Source of the DNA: Porphyromonadaceae bacterium UBA7203
Lineage (GTDB): Bacteria > Bacteroidota > Bacteroidia > Bacteroidales > Muribaculaceae
NCBI GenBank assembly: GCA_002490725.1
Contig: DKUN01000017.1
Coordinates: 1-64,000, forward strand
Length of the DNA: 64,000 nt
Direction: 5' to 3'
Made by a program: the position numbers and the translations under genes. Below are positions 43,059 through 52,340 of the stretch, in pieces (within the stretch, counting starts at the first letter, position 1; each line of letters opens with the position of its first letter). The notes under the pieces are model-generated. The model ran no database searches. It was not told the DNA's origin and worked only from the letters and a program-made list of their open reading frames with translations.

Positions 43059-43574
43059 TTATTTGGAATATCCTAACCGGTTGAGTACTTCGTTGGATAT
43101 GTCGATTCGGGGCGAGGCGTAGATTATGTTGGCCGACGAAGCGCGGTCGAACACTGTCTGGTAGCCTTTTTCTTCGGCAATTTTTTTGATTGCGTTGTAG
43201 ATTTCGTCCTGAATGGGCTCCATGAGGGTCTGGCGTTTGTTGTAGAGTTCGCCTTCGGGGCCGAAGTATTTATATTTGAGGTCGGTGGCCGCTTTTTCGG
43301 CGTTGACTATTTCTTGTTCCTTGGCTTTTTTCTGTTCGTCGGTCATGAAGACGAGTTCCGACTGATAGTTCTTGTAGAGCTTGTCGGCCTCGGCGTTTTT
43401 GGCCTCGACTTCGCGCTGCCAGCGCTGAGAGAGCTGGTTGAGCTGTTCGTTGGCCATTTCATACTGGGGATAGTTCTTCAGGATGTATTCCATGTCGACG
43501 AGGGCATACTTCTGGGCGGCGGCTGTCAGTGCAAAGCCGAACATAATCGCAATGAGGGCGAGAGTCTTTTTCAT
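43059..43574 (-). CDS. OmpH/Skp-like periplasmic chaperone (first copy)
   Basis: Protein of 171 aa with a signal peptide, the family start KYALVDMEYILKNYPQYEMANEQLN, a long coiled coil, and a C-terminal YQTVFDRASSANIIYASPRIDIS. It lies 69 bases after bamA and 67 bases before its paralogue, so it is the first of two chaperones supplied with BamA. Confidence 0.93.
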   Translation of the reverse strand: MKKTLALIAIMFGFALTAAAQKYALVDMEYILKNYPQYEMANEQLNQLSQRWQREVEAKNAEADKLYKNYQSELVFMTDEQKKAKEQEIVNAEKAATDLKYKYFGPEGELYNKRQTLMEPIQDEIYNAIKKIAEEKGYQTVFDRASSANIIYASPRIDISNEVLNRLGYSK

Positions 43575-43643
43575 AAGTCGGTAGAGTGTTGATGTTTAGT
43601 AAAGTGTTAGCTTTATAATTAGACAACTGAGTCGCCGAAAGGT

Positions 43644-46283
43644 TTAGAATTCCTGACCGAGCACGAAGTGGAAGTGGCTGCCGCCGCGGTTGCCGTAGGC
43701 GTCATTGTCGAAGCCGTAGCCCCAGTCAATGCCGAGCAGTCCGACCATGGGCAGGTAGACGCGCAGACCTACGCCTGCCGAGCGCTTCATCTGGAAGGGG
43801 TTGAAGTCGCTGACTGAAGTCCAGGCGTTGCCGGCTTCGGCGAATACGAGGCCATAGATGGTAGTGGTGGGCTGGAGCAGGAAGGGGAAGTGGAGTTCGA
43901 CGCCGAAGCGGGTGTAGGCGTAGCCTTCGCGTCCGTAGGGGGTGAAGGCGCCGTTGTCGTAGCCGCGCAGCGCAATGGTTTCGGTTGCGTAGGTGTAGGA
44001 GCCGCTCATGCCGTCGCCGCCGACGTAGAAGGTTTCGAAGGGCGTCTTGAGGTTCTTGTTGTATGAGCCGAGCAGGCCGAAGTCGGCGCGGGTCATGAGT
44101 ACGAGCGTGTATTTGCCGTTGGGGTTGATGAGCGGGGTGAATGTTTTTGAGTGGAAGCGTATTTTCCAGTATTCAATCCATTTGTAGCGCTCGTTGCGGG
44201 AGTTTTCGTTATCGTTGGCGGCAAGGGCGGCCCAGTCGCGGCCGGGCATGAAGAGCGATGCCGGCGGGGTCAGCGATGCGTTGAGCTGGAACGATGAGCC
44301 GGTGCGGGTGAACAGCGGGTTGTCGATGCTGTTGCGGGCCAGGGTGAGACCGAGAACTATTGAGTTTGAGGTGCCGTTCGAGAATTTGAAGAGGTAGTCC
44401 CAGTTTTTGAGCGAGTAGAAGTTATAGGTAAGGTCGGCGTTGAAGGTGAAGTAGTCGTCGGGCCAGTTGAGGCGTTTGCCGAAGCCTACGGTGACGCCGG
44501 CCATCTGAAGCACCTTGTTGGGGTCGTAGGCGTCCTGATAGGAGTAGTCCGAGCCATAACCATAGCCGTAACCGAGGCCATAACCGTAGCCATAGCCGTA
44601 GGCGGCCATGTTCTGGAGGTAGTTTTTGTTGTAGAAGCTCGACGAGATGCCGGTCTGGCGCGAGTAGTAGCCGGTCACGGAGAGGGCGTTGGGTCGCTTG
44701 CCTCCGAACCAGGGGTCGAGGAAGCTGATCTGATAGGCCTGATAGTAGCGTGCATTGGTCTGCACCGACAGTGAGAATGTCTGGCCGTCGCCCTGGGGCA
44801 CGAGGCCCTTGTAAGATTTGGGCTGGAAGAGGTTCTTGATCGAGAAGTTGGTGAATTTCAGGCCCACTTTGCCTATAAGACCGGTCTGGCCCCAGCCGAG
44901 CGAGAGTTCAATCTGGTCGTTGGCTTTCGAGGTGAGGTTCCAGTTGATGTCGACGGTGCCGTCGTCTTGATTGGGCTGCACGTCGGGCGACACGGATTCG
45001 GGGTCGAAGTGGCCCATCTGCATGATTTCGCGGGCCGAGCGCATCAGTGCGTCGCGGTTAAAGAGTTCGCCGGGGCGTGTGCGCAGTTCGCGGCGCACCA
45101 CCTTTTCATAGAGTCGGTCGTTGCCGTTGATGTTCACGGCGTTGATTCGCGCCTGGGGCCCTTCGATGACCTGCAGTTCGAGGTCGATTGAGTCGCCTTC
45201 TATATAGCGGTCGACGGGGGTGATGCTTGCAAAGATGTAGCCCTGGTTGTAGTATACGTTGCCGACAGCGTCCTCGTCTTCGTTGATGCGCTTTTTGAGC
45301 ATTTTTTCGTTATAGACACCGCCCGGCTTGATGTCGAGCGCGTTGTCGAGCCGGTCGCTCTGGTAAACTGTGTTGCCCACCCAGTTGATAGAGCGCAGGA
45401 AGTATTGCTTGCCTTCTTCGAGCGAAATGTATATGTCGACCTTGCCGTTGGGGTTGGGCACGACGCTGTCGGCCGTGATGATAGCGTCGCGGTAGCCGTG
45501 CTCGTTGTATTTTTCGAGAATTTTTTCGAGGTCTTCTTCGTAGTCGGCTTCGGTGAACTTTTTCTGGCTGAAGAGTTTGATGAGGTCTTTGTTGATGTTT
45601 GTCTTCTTCATGGCGTTGCGCAGCTGGCGGTCGGAGAAGACGTTGTTGCCGGTGAAGTTGATTGAGTTGACCTTGACCTTGTTGTTGCGGTCAATTTTGA
45701 TTTTCACAATCTGCTCATTGGGAGCGTCGAGAGCGTCGATGAGGTCGACTTTCACGGCGGCGTTGTTGTAGCCTTTGTCTTTATAGTAGTCTTTGGCGGT
45801 CTTGACAATGATGTCGATGATGTTTTGCGAAATCTGGTTGCCGGGCATCAGGTGGAGGCGCTGCTGCAGGTCTTCGCGTTCGTTCTTTTTCGCTCCTATG
45901 TATTCTACTTCGTGGATGCGGGGCTGCTGGCGCAGGTCGTAGACGAGCCAGACTTGGTTGCCGAGAGTCTTTTCGACGCGTATTTTCACGTTTGAGAACA
46001 ATCTCTGGTCCATGAGGCGCTTGGCGGCGTTGGTGAGTTCGTCGCCCGGAATTTCAAGGCGTTCGCCAACGGAGAGGCCCGCGTAGTTCTGAATGACCTG
46101 TGGGCTGTAGTTGGGTGCGCCGGTAACCTCGATACCTGCAATGGTGTAGATTCGGGGCACTGAGTTGTAGATGACCTTGGGCGACGTGACGGTGTCGGCC
46201 GGGGTCTGGGCGACGGCGGCAGCGGCCGGGAGCGCGAAGGCTGCCAGCAGGGCCAGTGAGCGGAGGGTGTTTTTTAGACGCAT
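43644..46283 (-). CDS. bamA: Outer-membrane protein assembly factor BamA
   Basis: Core of the beta-barrel assembly machine, 879 aa. I set the start at ATG 46283, giving a signal peptide (LRSLALLAAFALPAAAAVAQ). Five POTRA domains occupy about 45-430 (for example IHEVEYIGAKKNEREDLQQRL, VNSINFTGNNVFSDRQLRNAM, INAVNINGNDRLYEKVVRREL), followed by the Omp85 barrel ending FHFVLGQEF. An odd Tyr-Gly tandem stretch lies in the barrel at about residues 560-577. uppS is 29 bases upstream and the ompH pair follows. Confidence 0.96.
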   Translation of the reverse strand: MRLKNTLRSLALLAAFALPAAAAVAQTPADTVTSPKVIYNSVPRIYTIAGIEVTGAPNYSPQVIQNYAGLSVGERLEIPGDELTNAAKRLMDQRLFSNVKIRVEKTLGNQVWLVYDLRQQPRIHEVEYIGAKKNEREDLQQRLHLMPGNQISQNIIDIIVKTAKDYYKDKGYNNAAVKVDLIDALDAPNEQIVKIKIDRNNKVKVNSINFTGNNVFSDRQLRNAMKKTNINKDLIKLFSQKKFTEADYEEDLEKILEKYNEHGYRDAIITADSVVPNPNGKVDIYISLEEGKQYFLRSINWVGNTVYQSDRLDNALDIKPGGVYNEKMLKKRINEDEDAVGNVYYNQGYIFASITPVDRYIEGDSIDLELQVIEGPQARINAVNINGNDRLYEKVVRRELRTRPGELFNRDALMRSAREIMQMGHFDPESVSPDVQPNQDDGTVDINWNLTSKANDQIELSLGWGQTGLIGKVGLKFTNFSIKNLFQPKSYKGLVPQGDGQTFSLSVQTNARYYQAYQISFLDPWFGGKRPNALSVTGYYSRQTGISSSFYNKNYLQNMAAYGYGYGYGLGYGYGYGSDYSYQDAYDPNKVLQMAGVTVGFGKRLNWPDDYFTFNADLTYNFYSLKNWDYLFKFSNGTSNSIVLGLTLARNSIDNPLFTRTGSSFQLNASLTPPASLFMPGRDWAALAANDNENSRNERYKWIEYWKIRFHSKTFTPLINPNGKYTLVLMTRADFGLLGSYNKNLKTPFETFYVGGDGMSGSYTYATETIALRGYDNGAFTPYGREGYAYTRFGVELHFPFLLQPTTTIYGLVFAEAGNAWTSVSDFNPFQMKRSAGVGLRVYLPMVGLLGIDWGYGFDNDAYGNRGGSHFHFVLGQEF

Positions 46284-46312
46284 GCGTGATTGGTGGGCGT
46301 GATGACGATGGG

Positions 46313-47077
46313 TCATTGGCATGAGGTTTCTGTGACTTGGTCGCCGGTGAGGCCGAAGCGTCGCTGGCGTTTCTGATATGTTATTATGGCGTCGGCAAAG
46401 CGTTCCTTGCCGAAGTCGGGCCAGAAGTCGGGAACGAAGTAGAGTTCGCTGTAGGCAAGTTGCCAAAGCAGGTAGTTGGAAATGCGGAAGTCGCCGCCGG
46501 TGCGGATGAGCAGGTCGGGGTCGGGCATTTCAGGTTTGGCCATTGCGCCGGCCACGGTGAGGTCGGTGATGTCGTCGGGCGAGAGCCGGCCGTCGGCAAC
46601 CCGGCGTGCGATAGTGCGCATGGCGTTGGTTATTTCCCATCGGCTCGAGTAGCTGATGGCGAGGTTGAGGGTCAGGCCGGTGCAGTGGGCCGTGTCGGCT
46701 ACGCATCCTGCCAGGCATGTGCGGGTTTCGTCGGGCAGGCGCTCGAGGTCGCCCATGATTGTGAGCCTGACGTTATTTTTGATGAGGTTGGGGGTTTCGC
46801 GCGCAATTGCGATGCCGACCAGTCCCATCAGGGCGTCGACCTCCTTTTGCGGGCGGTTCCAGTTTTCGGTCGAGAAGGTGTAGAGAGTCAGATAGCCGAC
46901 GCCGATTTCAGAGGCGGCTTCGGTGATGTCGTGTACGGTGTCGACGCCTCGCACGTGGCCTTCCGAGCGGTCAAGTCCTCGCTCGCGAGCCCAGCGTCCG
47001 TTGCCGTCCATGATGATGGCTACGTGGGCCGGCAGGCGGGTGGGGTCGATTTCGCGGAGTTTATCGGAGTATGCCAT
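46313..47077 (-). CDS. uppS: Isoprenyl transferase (undecaprenyl diphosphate synthase)
   Basis: Makes the C55 lipid carrier for peptidoglycan and glycans. The protein (254 aa) has HVAIIMDGNGRWARERG with the catalytic Asp, HVRGVDTVHDI, LTLYTFSTENWNRP, and RTGGDFRISNYLLWQLAYSELYF. It overlaps neither neighbour: 23 bases separate it from the DUF6089 gene and 29 from bamA, within one envelope operon. Confidence 0.97.
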   Translation of the reverse strand: MAYSDKLREIDPTRLPAHVAIIMDGNGRWARERGLDRSEGHVRGVDTVHDITEAASEIGVGYLTLYTFSTENWNRPQKEVDALMGLVGIAIARETPNLIKNNVRLTIMGDLERLPDETRTCLAGCVADTAHCTGLTLNLAISYSSRWEITNAMRTIARRVADGRLSPDDITDLTVAGAMAKPEMPDPDLLIRTGGDFRISNYLLWQLAYSELYFVPDFWPDFGKERFADAIITYQKRQRRFGLTGDQVTETSCQ

Positions 47078-47100
47078 GAGAGTTTGGGTTGGTTTCTGTG

Positions 47101-47796
47101 TTAGTCTTTATAGTGGCAGGTCGAGCAACGTTTGCCGAATTCGTAGGTCAGACCGACCAGTATGTTTGAGTGCCAGTCGGTGTTTTTGATGAAGTCGCTT
47201 TTAATGCCCTGGAGGTCCGAGAGGTTGCCGTCGAGTTTGTCGCCGAAGGTCTTGGTCATGCAGAATTCGGCCGTCAGGTTGAGGCGCTCGCGCAGCTTGA
47301 ACTTGAAGCCGGCGGCCATAGGTATGGTAAAGGCGCCAGAGGTTTTGCCTTTGGAGGTAGATAGCACTCCGCCGATGCCGAGGGCGAGGTATGGGGTCCA
47401 GCGCTTGAGGCGCTTGAATGTCTCGCCGATGCCATAGGGGAGGAAGTTGAATTCTCCGCGCAGGTCGAGGCTGTAGATGGTCGAGGTGAAACTATAGTCG
47501 GTCAGGCCGGGAAATTTGTTTGAGAACTGAGCCGAGTTGCCTTTGAGGCCGGCGGCGGTGAAGGCGGTGCGCAAGGCCCAGCGGGTGTCGATAAGGTAGC
47601 GCATGCCGGCCTGGGCTGCGAAGCCCGGGTTGCGGAACATGTTGACCTGGTTGACGTCGCCCAGATAGCCGCTCATGCCGAAGCTGGCCCCAAGGTCGCA
47701 TTTATAGGTCTCCTCCTGGCCGTAGACGACGGCTGCCGGCGCTGTTGCGAGCGTCAGCAGCATCAGGGCCCGGGTCAGGCGGAGCTTTAGTTTCAT
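47101..47796 (-). CDS. DUF6089 family outer-membrane beta-barrel protein
   Basis: Protein of 231 aa with a signal peptide and a small beta-barrel pattern (KCDLGASFGMSGYLGDVNQVNMFRN, RTAFTAAGLKGN, WTPYLALGIGGV, LNLTAEFCMTKTFGDKLDG, SNILVGLTYEFGKRC). DUF6089 genes commonly precede uppS-bamA in Bacteroidetes, which suggests a link to outer-membrane biogenesis, but the role is unknown. The final residues contain CSTCH, a CxxCH pattern. Confidence 0.87.
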   Translation of the reverse strand: MKLKLRLTRALMLLTLATAPAAVVYGQEETYKCDLGASFGMSGYLGDVNQVNMFRNPGFAAQAGMRYLIDTRWALRTAFTAAGLKGNSAQFSNKFPGLTDYSFTSTIYSLDLRGEFNFLPYGIGETFKRLKRWTPYLALGIGGVLSTSKGKTSGAFTIPMAAGFKFKLRERLNLTAEFCMTKTFGDKLDGNLSDLQGIKSDFIKNTDWHSNILVGLTYEFGKRCSTCHYKD

Positions 47797-47812
47797 TTTG
47801 AGGGTCAGAGGT

Positions 47813-49249
47813 TTATTGCAGGGGTTTGAATGTCATGCGGTTGATGACTCCGATGCGGGTTTCGTTGATGATGGTGCCGAAGTTGTCATAGCCGCCATAG
47901 AGGTAGATGAATGGGGCGTCCCATTCGGTAATCGGCTTGACGGCGCGCGAGTGGAATGTCTGCTCGTGGAGAACCACCGACGCGGCGCGGCGCGGTTCGA
48001 ATTCGGCGGGGAGCTGCAGGTCGTCGGCCGCTTCGTTCCAGTTCAGGCCGTTGTCAAGCGACACGTAGACTGTCTTGTTTATTTTGCCGTCGGCGAGCTG
48101 TCCGCCAAATGCAATCCATGCGCTCTGGCGGCTGACCACGAAGTTGGTTGAGTTGGTGCGGAATGTGAAGTAGGGGAACACAATCATGTCGCGTGCGGCG
48201 GGTAGCTGTCGAACCTGGAGCAGGCCGCTGAGCTGAGCCCACGAGGTTCCGTCGAAGCCCCATGCGTTGCCGTCGTAGCTGCCGTCGGCTTTTATGCCGC
48301 CGGCAAACATGGCCTGGGGGTGCAGGGCCCATTCGTTGGTGAACGTCCACATGCGCGACGTTCCTTCAACGGGCATACCTGCGGGTATGGCGCCGGTGTT
48401 GCCGCCGGGATATGAAATCCAGTTGTTGCCCTTGAGGCCGATCACTTCGTTGCCGTAGGCACCGTAGAGGTGGCTCCATCCTGTGGCCGCTTCGTTCCAG
48501 TCAATGCCGTCGGCCGAGCTCAGCAGCGAGCCCGATTCGGTCAGCAGGTAGAGTGAGCTGCCCGCAGCGGTGAGCGAGTTGAATTTTACGTCGGAGGGTA
48601 GGGAGGTGAGCTGAGTGCTGACCCAGTTTTCGGGGTCGGGGGTGTCGGAGGTGAGCAGGTAGTTGCCGAGGCTTGTGCGGGCTACGCAGTAGAAGCTGCC
48701 GTCCATCTCTACGGTTTGCTGTTCGAGCAGTCCGCGCAGGTTGCCTGCGGGGAGCGGGCGCTGTTGGGTTGACCACTGCAGCGAGTCGGCGTTGCATTGG
48801 TGAACGTTGACTTTTACAATGTAGATGTTCTCGCGCGAACCGTCGGCCGAGGTTACGCGCAGCCACACGCCGTTCTTGCCCGTAAAGTTGATAGAGTCGT
48901 TGACGCTGACGGTCTGGCTCGTGCCGTCGGTCAGGCTGGGCATCACAACCTCGACGTTGCTTGCGTCTGGGGCGGTGACGTTGATGGTCAGTTTGCGCGT
49001 GTCGGTGCCCCAGGGCAGCGAGTCGGCGTTGAAGATAATCGAATTGACCTGGTCGATGGAAAAAAAGACTGAGTCGAGATTGGCCAGAATCTTTTTGTTG
49101 GCCTTGAGCGAGAATGCAGTCAGCAGGGTGCTTGTGGCCGATTCGCTGGCAGAGTATTCGTAGTCGTCGTCAGTAGACGAGTTGCACGCCGACAGGCCGA
49201 CGAAGGCTGTCAGCGCAAGTATGATGAACTTGTTAAAATGTAGTTTCAT
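47813..49249 (-). CDS. DUF6242-type lipoprotein
   Basis: Lipoprotein of 478 aa starting at ATG 49249; the lipobox is LSAC in a signal peptide beginning MKLHFNKFIILALTAFVG. After a Ser/Asp-rich tether comes an Ig-like domain (about 30-150), then a beta-propeller-like region with repeating YLLTSDTPDPENWV, SLLSSADGIDWNEA and YVSLDNGLNWNEAA units, typical of Kelch/BNR-like folds and of DUF6242. First gene of the operon with DUF6089, uppS, bamA and two ompH genes. Function unknown. Confidence 0.83.
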   Translation of the reverse strand: MKLHFNKFIILALTAFVGLSACNSSTDDDYEYSASESATSTLLTAFSLKANKKILANLDSVFFSIDQVNSIIFNADSLPWGTDTRKLTINVTAPDASNVEVVMPSLTDGTSQTVSVNDSINFTGKNGVWLRVTSADGSRENIYIVKVNVHQCNADSLQWSTQQRPLPAGNLRGLLEQQTVEMDGSFYCVARTSLGNYLLTSDTPDPENWVSTQLTSLPSDVKFNSLTAAGSSLYLLTESGSLLSSADGIDWNEAATGWSHLYGAYGNEVIGLKGNNWISYPGGNTGAIPAGMPVEGTSRMWTFTNEWALHPQAMFAGGIKADGSYDGNAWGFDGTSWAQLSGLLQVRQLPAARDMIVFPYFTFRTNSTNFVVSRQSAWIAFGGQLADGKINKTVYVSLDNGLNWNEAADDLQLPAEFEPRRAASVVLHEQTFHSRAVKPITEWDAPFIYLYGGYDNFGTIINETRIGVINRMTFKPLQ

Positions 49250-49276
49250 TCTTGTGCAGCTATATTTATCAACGTG

Positions 49277-49284
49277 CAAATTTA
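49277..49284 (-). promoter_or_regulatory. -7 box of the envelope operon promoter
   Basis: TAAATTTG on the minus strand, 27 bases before the DUF6242 start; no TTTG at proper distance upstream. The rest of 49285-49382 holds nothing I can identify. Confidence 0.45.
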
Positions 49285-49382
49285 GTAATAATCGGCTAAT
49301 TTCCTGCTAAATTTCAAATTTTTAACCAACATAACGCCATCTTTGGCCTCGTTTGCTGCGCCTGTTTTCGCGCTGGGAGTAA

Positions 49383-49418
49383 TAAAAGAGCCCCGTTCCG
49401 TGTATTGGGAGCGGGGCG
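49383..49418 (-). terminator. Terminator of the ribD-containing operon
   Basis: Minus-strand stem GCCCCGCTCC / GGAACGGGGC with a short AT-rich loop followed by TCTTTTATT. It lies about 80 bases beyond the ribD stop. Confidence 0.8.
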
Positions 49419-49495
49419 TGAGAAGGTTATCTGTTTTGCGGTTGAGGACCTTTTGTTAAAGTCTGAAATGCCTTCTCTTTGCTATGTAAACGGCT

Positions 49496-50446
49496 TCAGA
49501 GCCGATAAGGTTCGGGCTTTAACATTATTTTTATGTTGCCGGAGCCGGCCGGGGCGCTGACAAAGCCTGACAGTTCCGGTCGCGGGGCAGCGATGCCGCT
49601 GCCGATTGTCAGCGGCGAGGTTTCGATTCGCATCTCGTCGACCAGGCCCGAGTCGATAAACGACTGCTGTAGGGTAGGGCCCCCCTCGACCAGCAGCGAT
49701 GTGATGCCGTCGGCATAGAGGGCGCCGAGCTGCGCGGTCAGGTCGCCTCGGGTGAACTCGATGCGTCGTGGAGCGCGTCCGCCGGGCCAAAGGCGTGCGT
49801 CGAGGCGGGGGCGGTCGGTTAGCAGGGTGGTGGAGCCGACGGCTATGGCGTCGAAAGTGGAGCGATAGCGGTGGACGGCAATGCGGCCTGCCGCCGACGA
49901 GATCGCAAGCGGTTGCTCGTCTGGGCGGCGCAGTCGGTCAACGAATCCGTCGGCGGTCATTGCCCACTTGAGGGCCACGTATGGCCGTTTGAGTGTGTGG
50001 GCTGTGAGGAAGCGCCTGTTCAGTTCGCGGCATCGGCGGGCAATGTCGCCGTCGAGAACCGTCACCTCAATGCCGGCCTCGCGAAGCATGGCTATGCCGC
50101 GGCCGCTGACTTTGGCAAAGGGGTCGGTCGTGCCGATGACGCAGCGTGGAATCCGGCGGTCGATTAAGAGACGCGCGCATGGGGGTGTTTTGCCCCAGTG
50201 GGCGCACGGCTCGAGAGTGACATAGATGGTTGCGTCGGTCAGGTCGGCGCCGTGTCGGTCGGCGTCGGCAACGGCATTGACTTCTGCGTGGCCTTGTCCG
50301 CAGGTGTGGTGATAGCCTTCGCCGATAATGCGTCCGTCGGAGTCTGTAATGACGGCGCCGACCATCGGGTTGGGGTGGGAGCCGATTTCTCCCATGCGTG
50401 CAAGTTCGAGCGCGCGTTCTATATATGCGGTGTTGATGGTGTTCAT
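49496..50446 (-). CDS. ribD: Bifunctional riboflavin deaminase/reductase RibD
   Basis: Performs steps two and three of riboflavin synthesis. The protein (316 aa) has an N-terminal zinc deaminase domain (QGHAEVNAV; VTLEPCAHWGKTPPCARLLI) and a C-terminal reductase (LKWAMTADGFVDRL, IAVGSTTLLTDRPRLDARL, LLVEGGPTLQQSFI). It overlaps the end of uvrC by four bases, so its translation is coupled to a repair gene, not to other rib genes. Confidence 0.96.
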   Translation of the reverse strand: MNTINTAYIERALELARMGEIGSHPNPMVGAVITDSDGRIIGEGYHHTCGQGHAEVNAVADADRHGADLTDATIYVTLEPCAHWGKTPPCARLLIDRRIPRCVIGTTDPFAKVSGRGIAMLREAGIEVTVLDGDIARRCRELNRRFLTAHTLKRPYVALKWAMTADGFVDRLRRPDEQPLAISSAAGRIAVHRYRSTFDAIAVGSTTLLTDRPRLDARLWPGGRAPRRIEFTRGDLTAQLGALYADGITSLLVEGGPTLQQSFIDSGLVDEMRIETSPLTIGSGIAAPRPELSGFVSAPAGSGNIKIMLKPEPYRL

Positions 50447-52275
50447 TGTCCGGTTGCGGGATTTGAGGGGTTCAGGGCGGCATAGAGAGTGGCGGCTTTT
50501 GCCGGGCCTATAAGTTCGGCGAGTTGTGAGGGGGATGCGCTCTTGATTCTCGCTACTGAGCGGAACTTCTTGAGCAGCAGCTCTTTAGTTTTTTCTCCGA
50601 TTCCGGGGATATTATCTAATGCGCTGGCTGTCTGGCCTTTGCTGCGACGGTCTCGGTGAAAAGTGATGCCGAAGCGGTGCGCTTCGTCGCGCAGGTGTTG
50701 CACAACACGGAGCGTTTCGGAATTCTTGTCGATATAGAGGGGAATCGAATCGCCGGGAAAGTAGATTTCTTCGAGTCGCTTGGCAATGCCTACAATTGGA
50801 ATCGCCCCGCGCAGACCTATGGAGTCGAGAGCCTCGACGGCTGCCGAAAGCTGGCCTTTGCCGCCGTCGACCACTATGAGCTGAGGCAGGTCGTCGGGCG
50901 CTTCCTGGAGCATGCGCGTGTAGCGTCGCGTAATGATTTCGCGCATAGAGGCGAAGTCGTCCGGGCCCTCGACAGTCTGGATGCAGAAGTGGCGATAGTC
51001 TTTTTTTGCGGGTTTGGCGTTGCGAAACACTACGCACGACGCCGCCGGGTTTGTGCCCTGGATGTTCGAGTTGTCGAAGCATTCGATATGGCGCGGCAGG
51101 TCGGGCAGGCGGAAGTCTTGCTGAATGCGGGTCAGCACTCTCATGGTGCGCTGTTCGGGGTTGAGTTTCTCGGCGCGGGCAATGGCGTCGTCGCGGCTCT
51201 GGCGGGCATTGCGCCGGCTCACGTCGAGCAGCTTCGCGCGGTCGCCGCGCCGGGGAATGGTGAAGGTGACGCCGGGCATTTCGGTTTCGGGCATCTCTTC
51301 GACCACAATCTCGTCGAATTCGGCGGCGAAACGTTGCTGAATTTCGTTGATGGCATAGGAGAGCAGCGTGGGCAGGCTCTCGTCGAGCGAGCGGGTATAG
51401 TGGAGTGTCAGCGAACGCACAACTGCGCCGCGGCGAACGTGCATGTAGTTGATATACACGTCTTTGTCGCCCTCATCTGAGATGCCGAACACGTCTATCT
51501 GATCCAGTACCTGGCTGATAATCACCGATTTTGCCTCGTAGCGCTCAATCAGGTCGAACTTCTTTTTGAGTTCGTGAGCTTCCTCGAATTTCATTTCTTC
51601 GGCCAGGCGTGCCATTTCGCCCCGCAGGTGGTTGCGGAGGGTTGACGTTTCGCCTCGCAGAATCAGTTTGATGCGTTCAATGTCGGCCATGTAGGCTGCG
51701 TGGTCTACGCGTCCGATGCAGCATCCGCCACACTTTTTCATGTGGTATTCGAGGCAAAGGCGCCCCTTGCCGCGGCGCAGGAAGTCGGGGGTTATGGCGT
51801 GGCGGCAGTTGCGAACAGGGTAGAGTTCGTGAATCAGGTTGAGCACGGCTTTTGCCGATGCCGTATCGGTGTAGGGTCCGAAGTATTTGGAGCCGTCTTT
51901 GAGCCGTTCGCGCGTCATGAACACGCGCGGAAAATATTCGTTTGTCACCACAATCCACGGATACGATTTGTCGTCCTTGAGCAAGACGTTATAGCGAGGC
52001 TTGTACTCCTTGATCATGGAGTTTTCGAGGTTGAGCGCATCTTGCTCGGTGGGCACCACAATGTAGCTCACGTCGGCAATGGCGCGCACCAGCAGGTTGG
52101 TCCGAACGCTGTCGTGCGTGCGGTTGAAATAGGAGCTTACACGGCGCTTGAGGTTAATTGCTTTGCCGACGTAGATTACCGAGCCCTCGGCGTCGTAGTA
52201 TGTATATACTCCGGGGGTCGAGGGCATCAAGGCAATCTTGTCGTGCAGTTCTTGTGATTTCCGATGTTTCGGCAA
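50443..52275 (-). CDS. uvrC: UvrABC system protein C
   Basis: Dual-incision nuclease of nucleotide excision repair, 610 aa. The N-terminal GIY-YIG domain reads GVYTYYDAEGSVIYVGKAINLKRRV; a Cys cluster lies in CLEYHMKKCGGCCIGRVD; the UVR domain is near MKFEEAHELKKKFDLI; the RNase H-like nuclease contains IECFDNSNIQGTNPAASCVVF and LIVVDGGKGQL; a C-terminal HhH region (NIPGIGEKTKELLL) ends it. ribD overlaps the 3' end. Confidence 0.97.
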   Translation of the reverse strand: MPKHRKSQELHDKIALMPSTPGVYTYYDAEGSVIYVGKAINLKRRVSSYFNRTHDSVRTNLLVRAIADVSYIVVPTEQDALNLENSMIKEYKPRYNVLLKDDKSYPWIVVTNEYFPRVFMTRERLKDGSKYFGPYTDTASAKAVLNLIHELYPVRNCRHAITPDFLRRGKGRLCLEYHMKKCGGCCIGRVDHAAYMADIERIKLILRGETSTLRNHLRGEMARLAEEMKFEEAHELKKKFDLIERYEAKSVIISQVLDQIDVFGISDEGDKDVYINYMHVRRGAVVRSLTLHYTRSLDESLPTLLSYAINEIQQRFAAEFDEIVVEEMPETEMPGVTFTIPRRGDRAKLLDVSRRNARQSRDDAIARAEKLNPEQRTMRVLTRIQQDFRLPDLPRHIECFDNSNIQGTNPAASCVVFRNAKPAKKDYRHFCIQTVEGPDDFASMREIITRRYTRMLQEAPDDLPQLIVVDGGKGQLSAAVEALDSIGLRGAIPIVGIAKRLEEIYFPGDSIPLYIDKNSETLRVVQHLRDEAHRFGITFHRDRRSKGQTASALDNIPGIGEKTKELLLKKFRSVARIKSASPSQLAELIGPAKAATLYAALNPSNPATGQ

Positions 52276-52340
52276 GGCAGGGTCAGGATGGAGGGTGGTG
52301 AAGAGATGGGGCGGGGCTGTTGAGCGCCCGTGCGGTAGAA

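Noticed and set aside
46284..46466. N-terminal extension of BamA
   Set aside because: It overlaps uppS and places 61 Arg/His-rich residues before a normal signal peptide.
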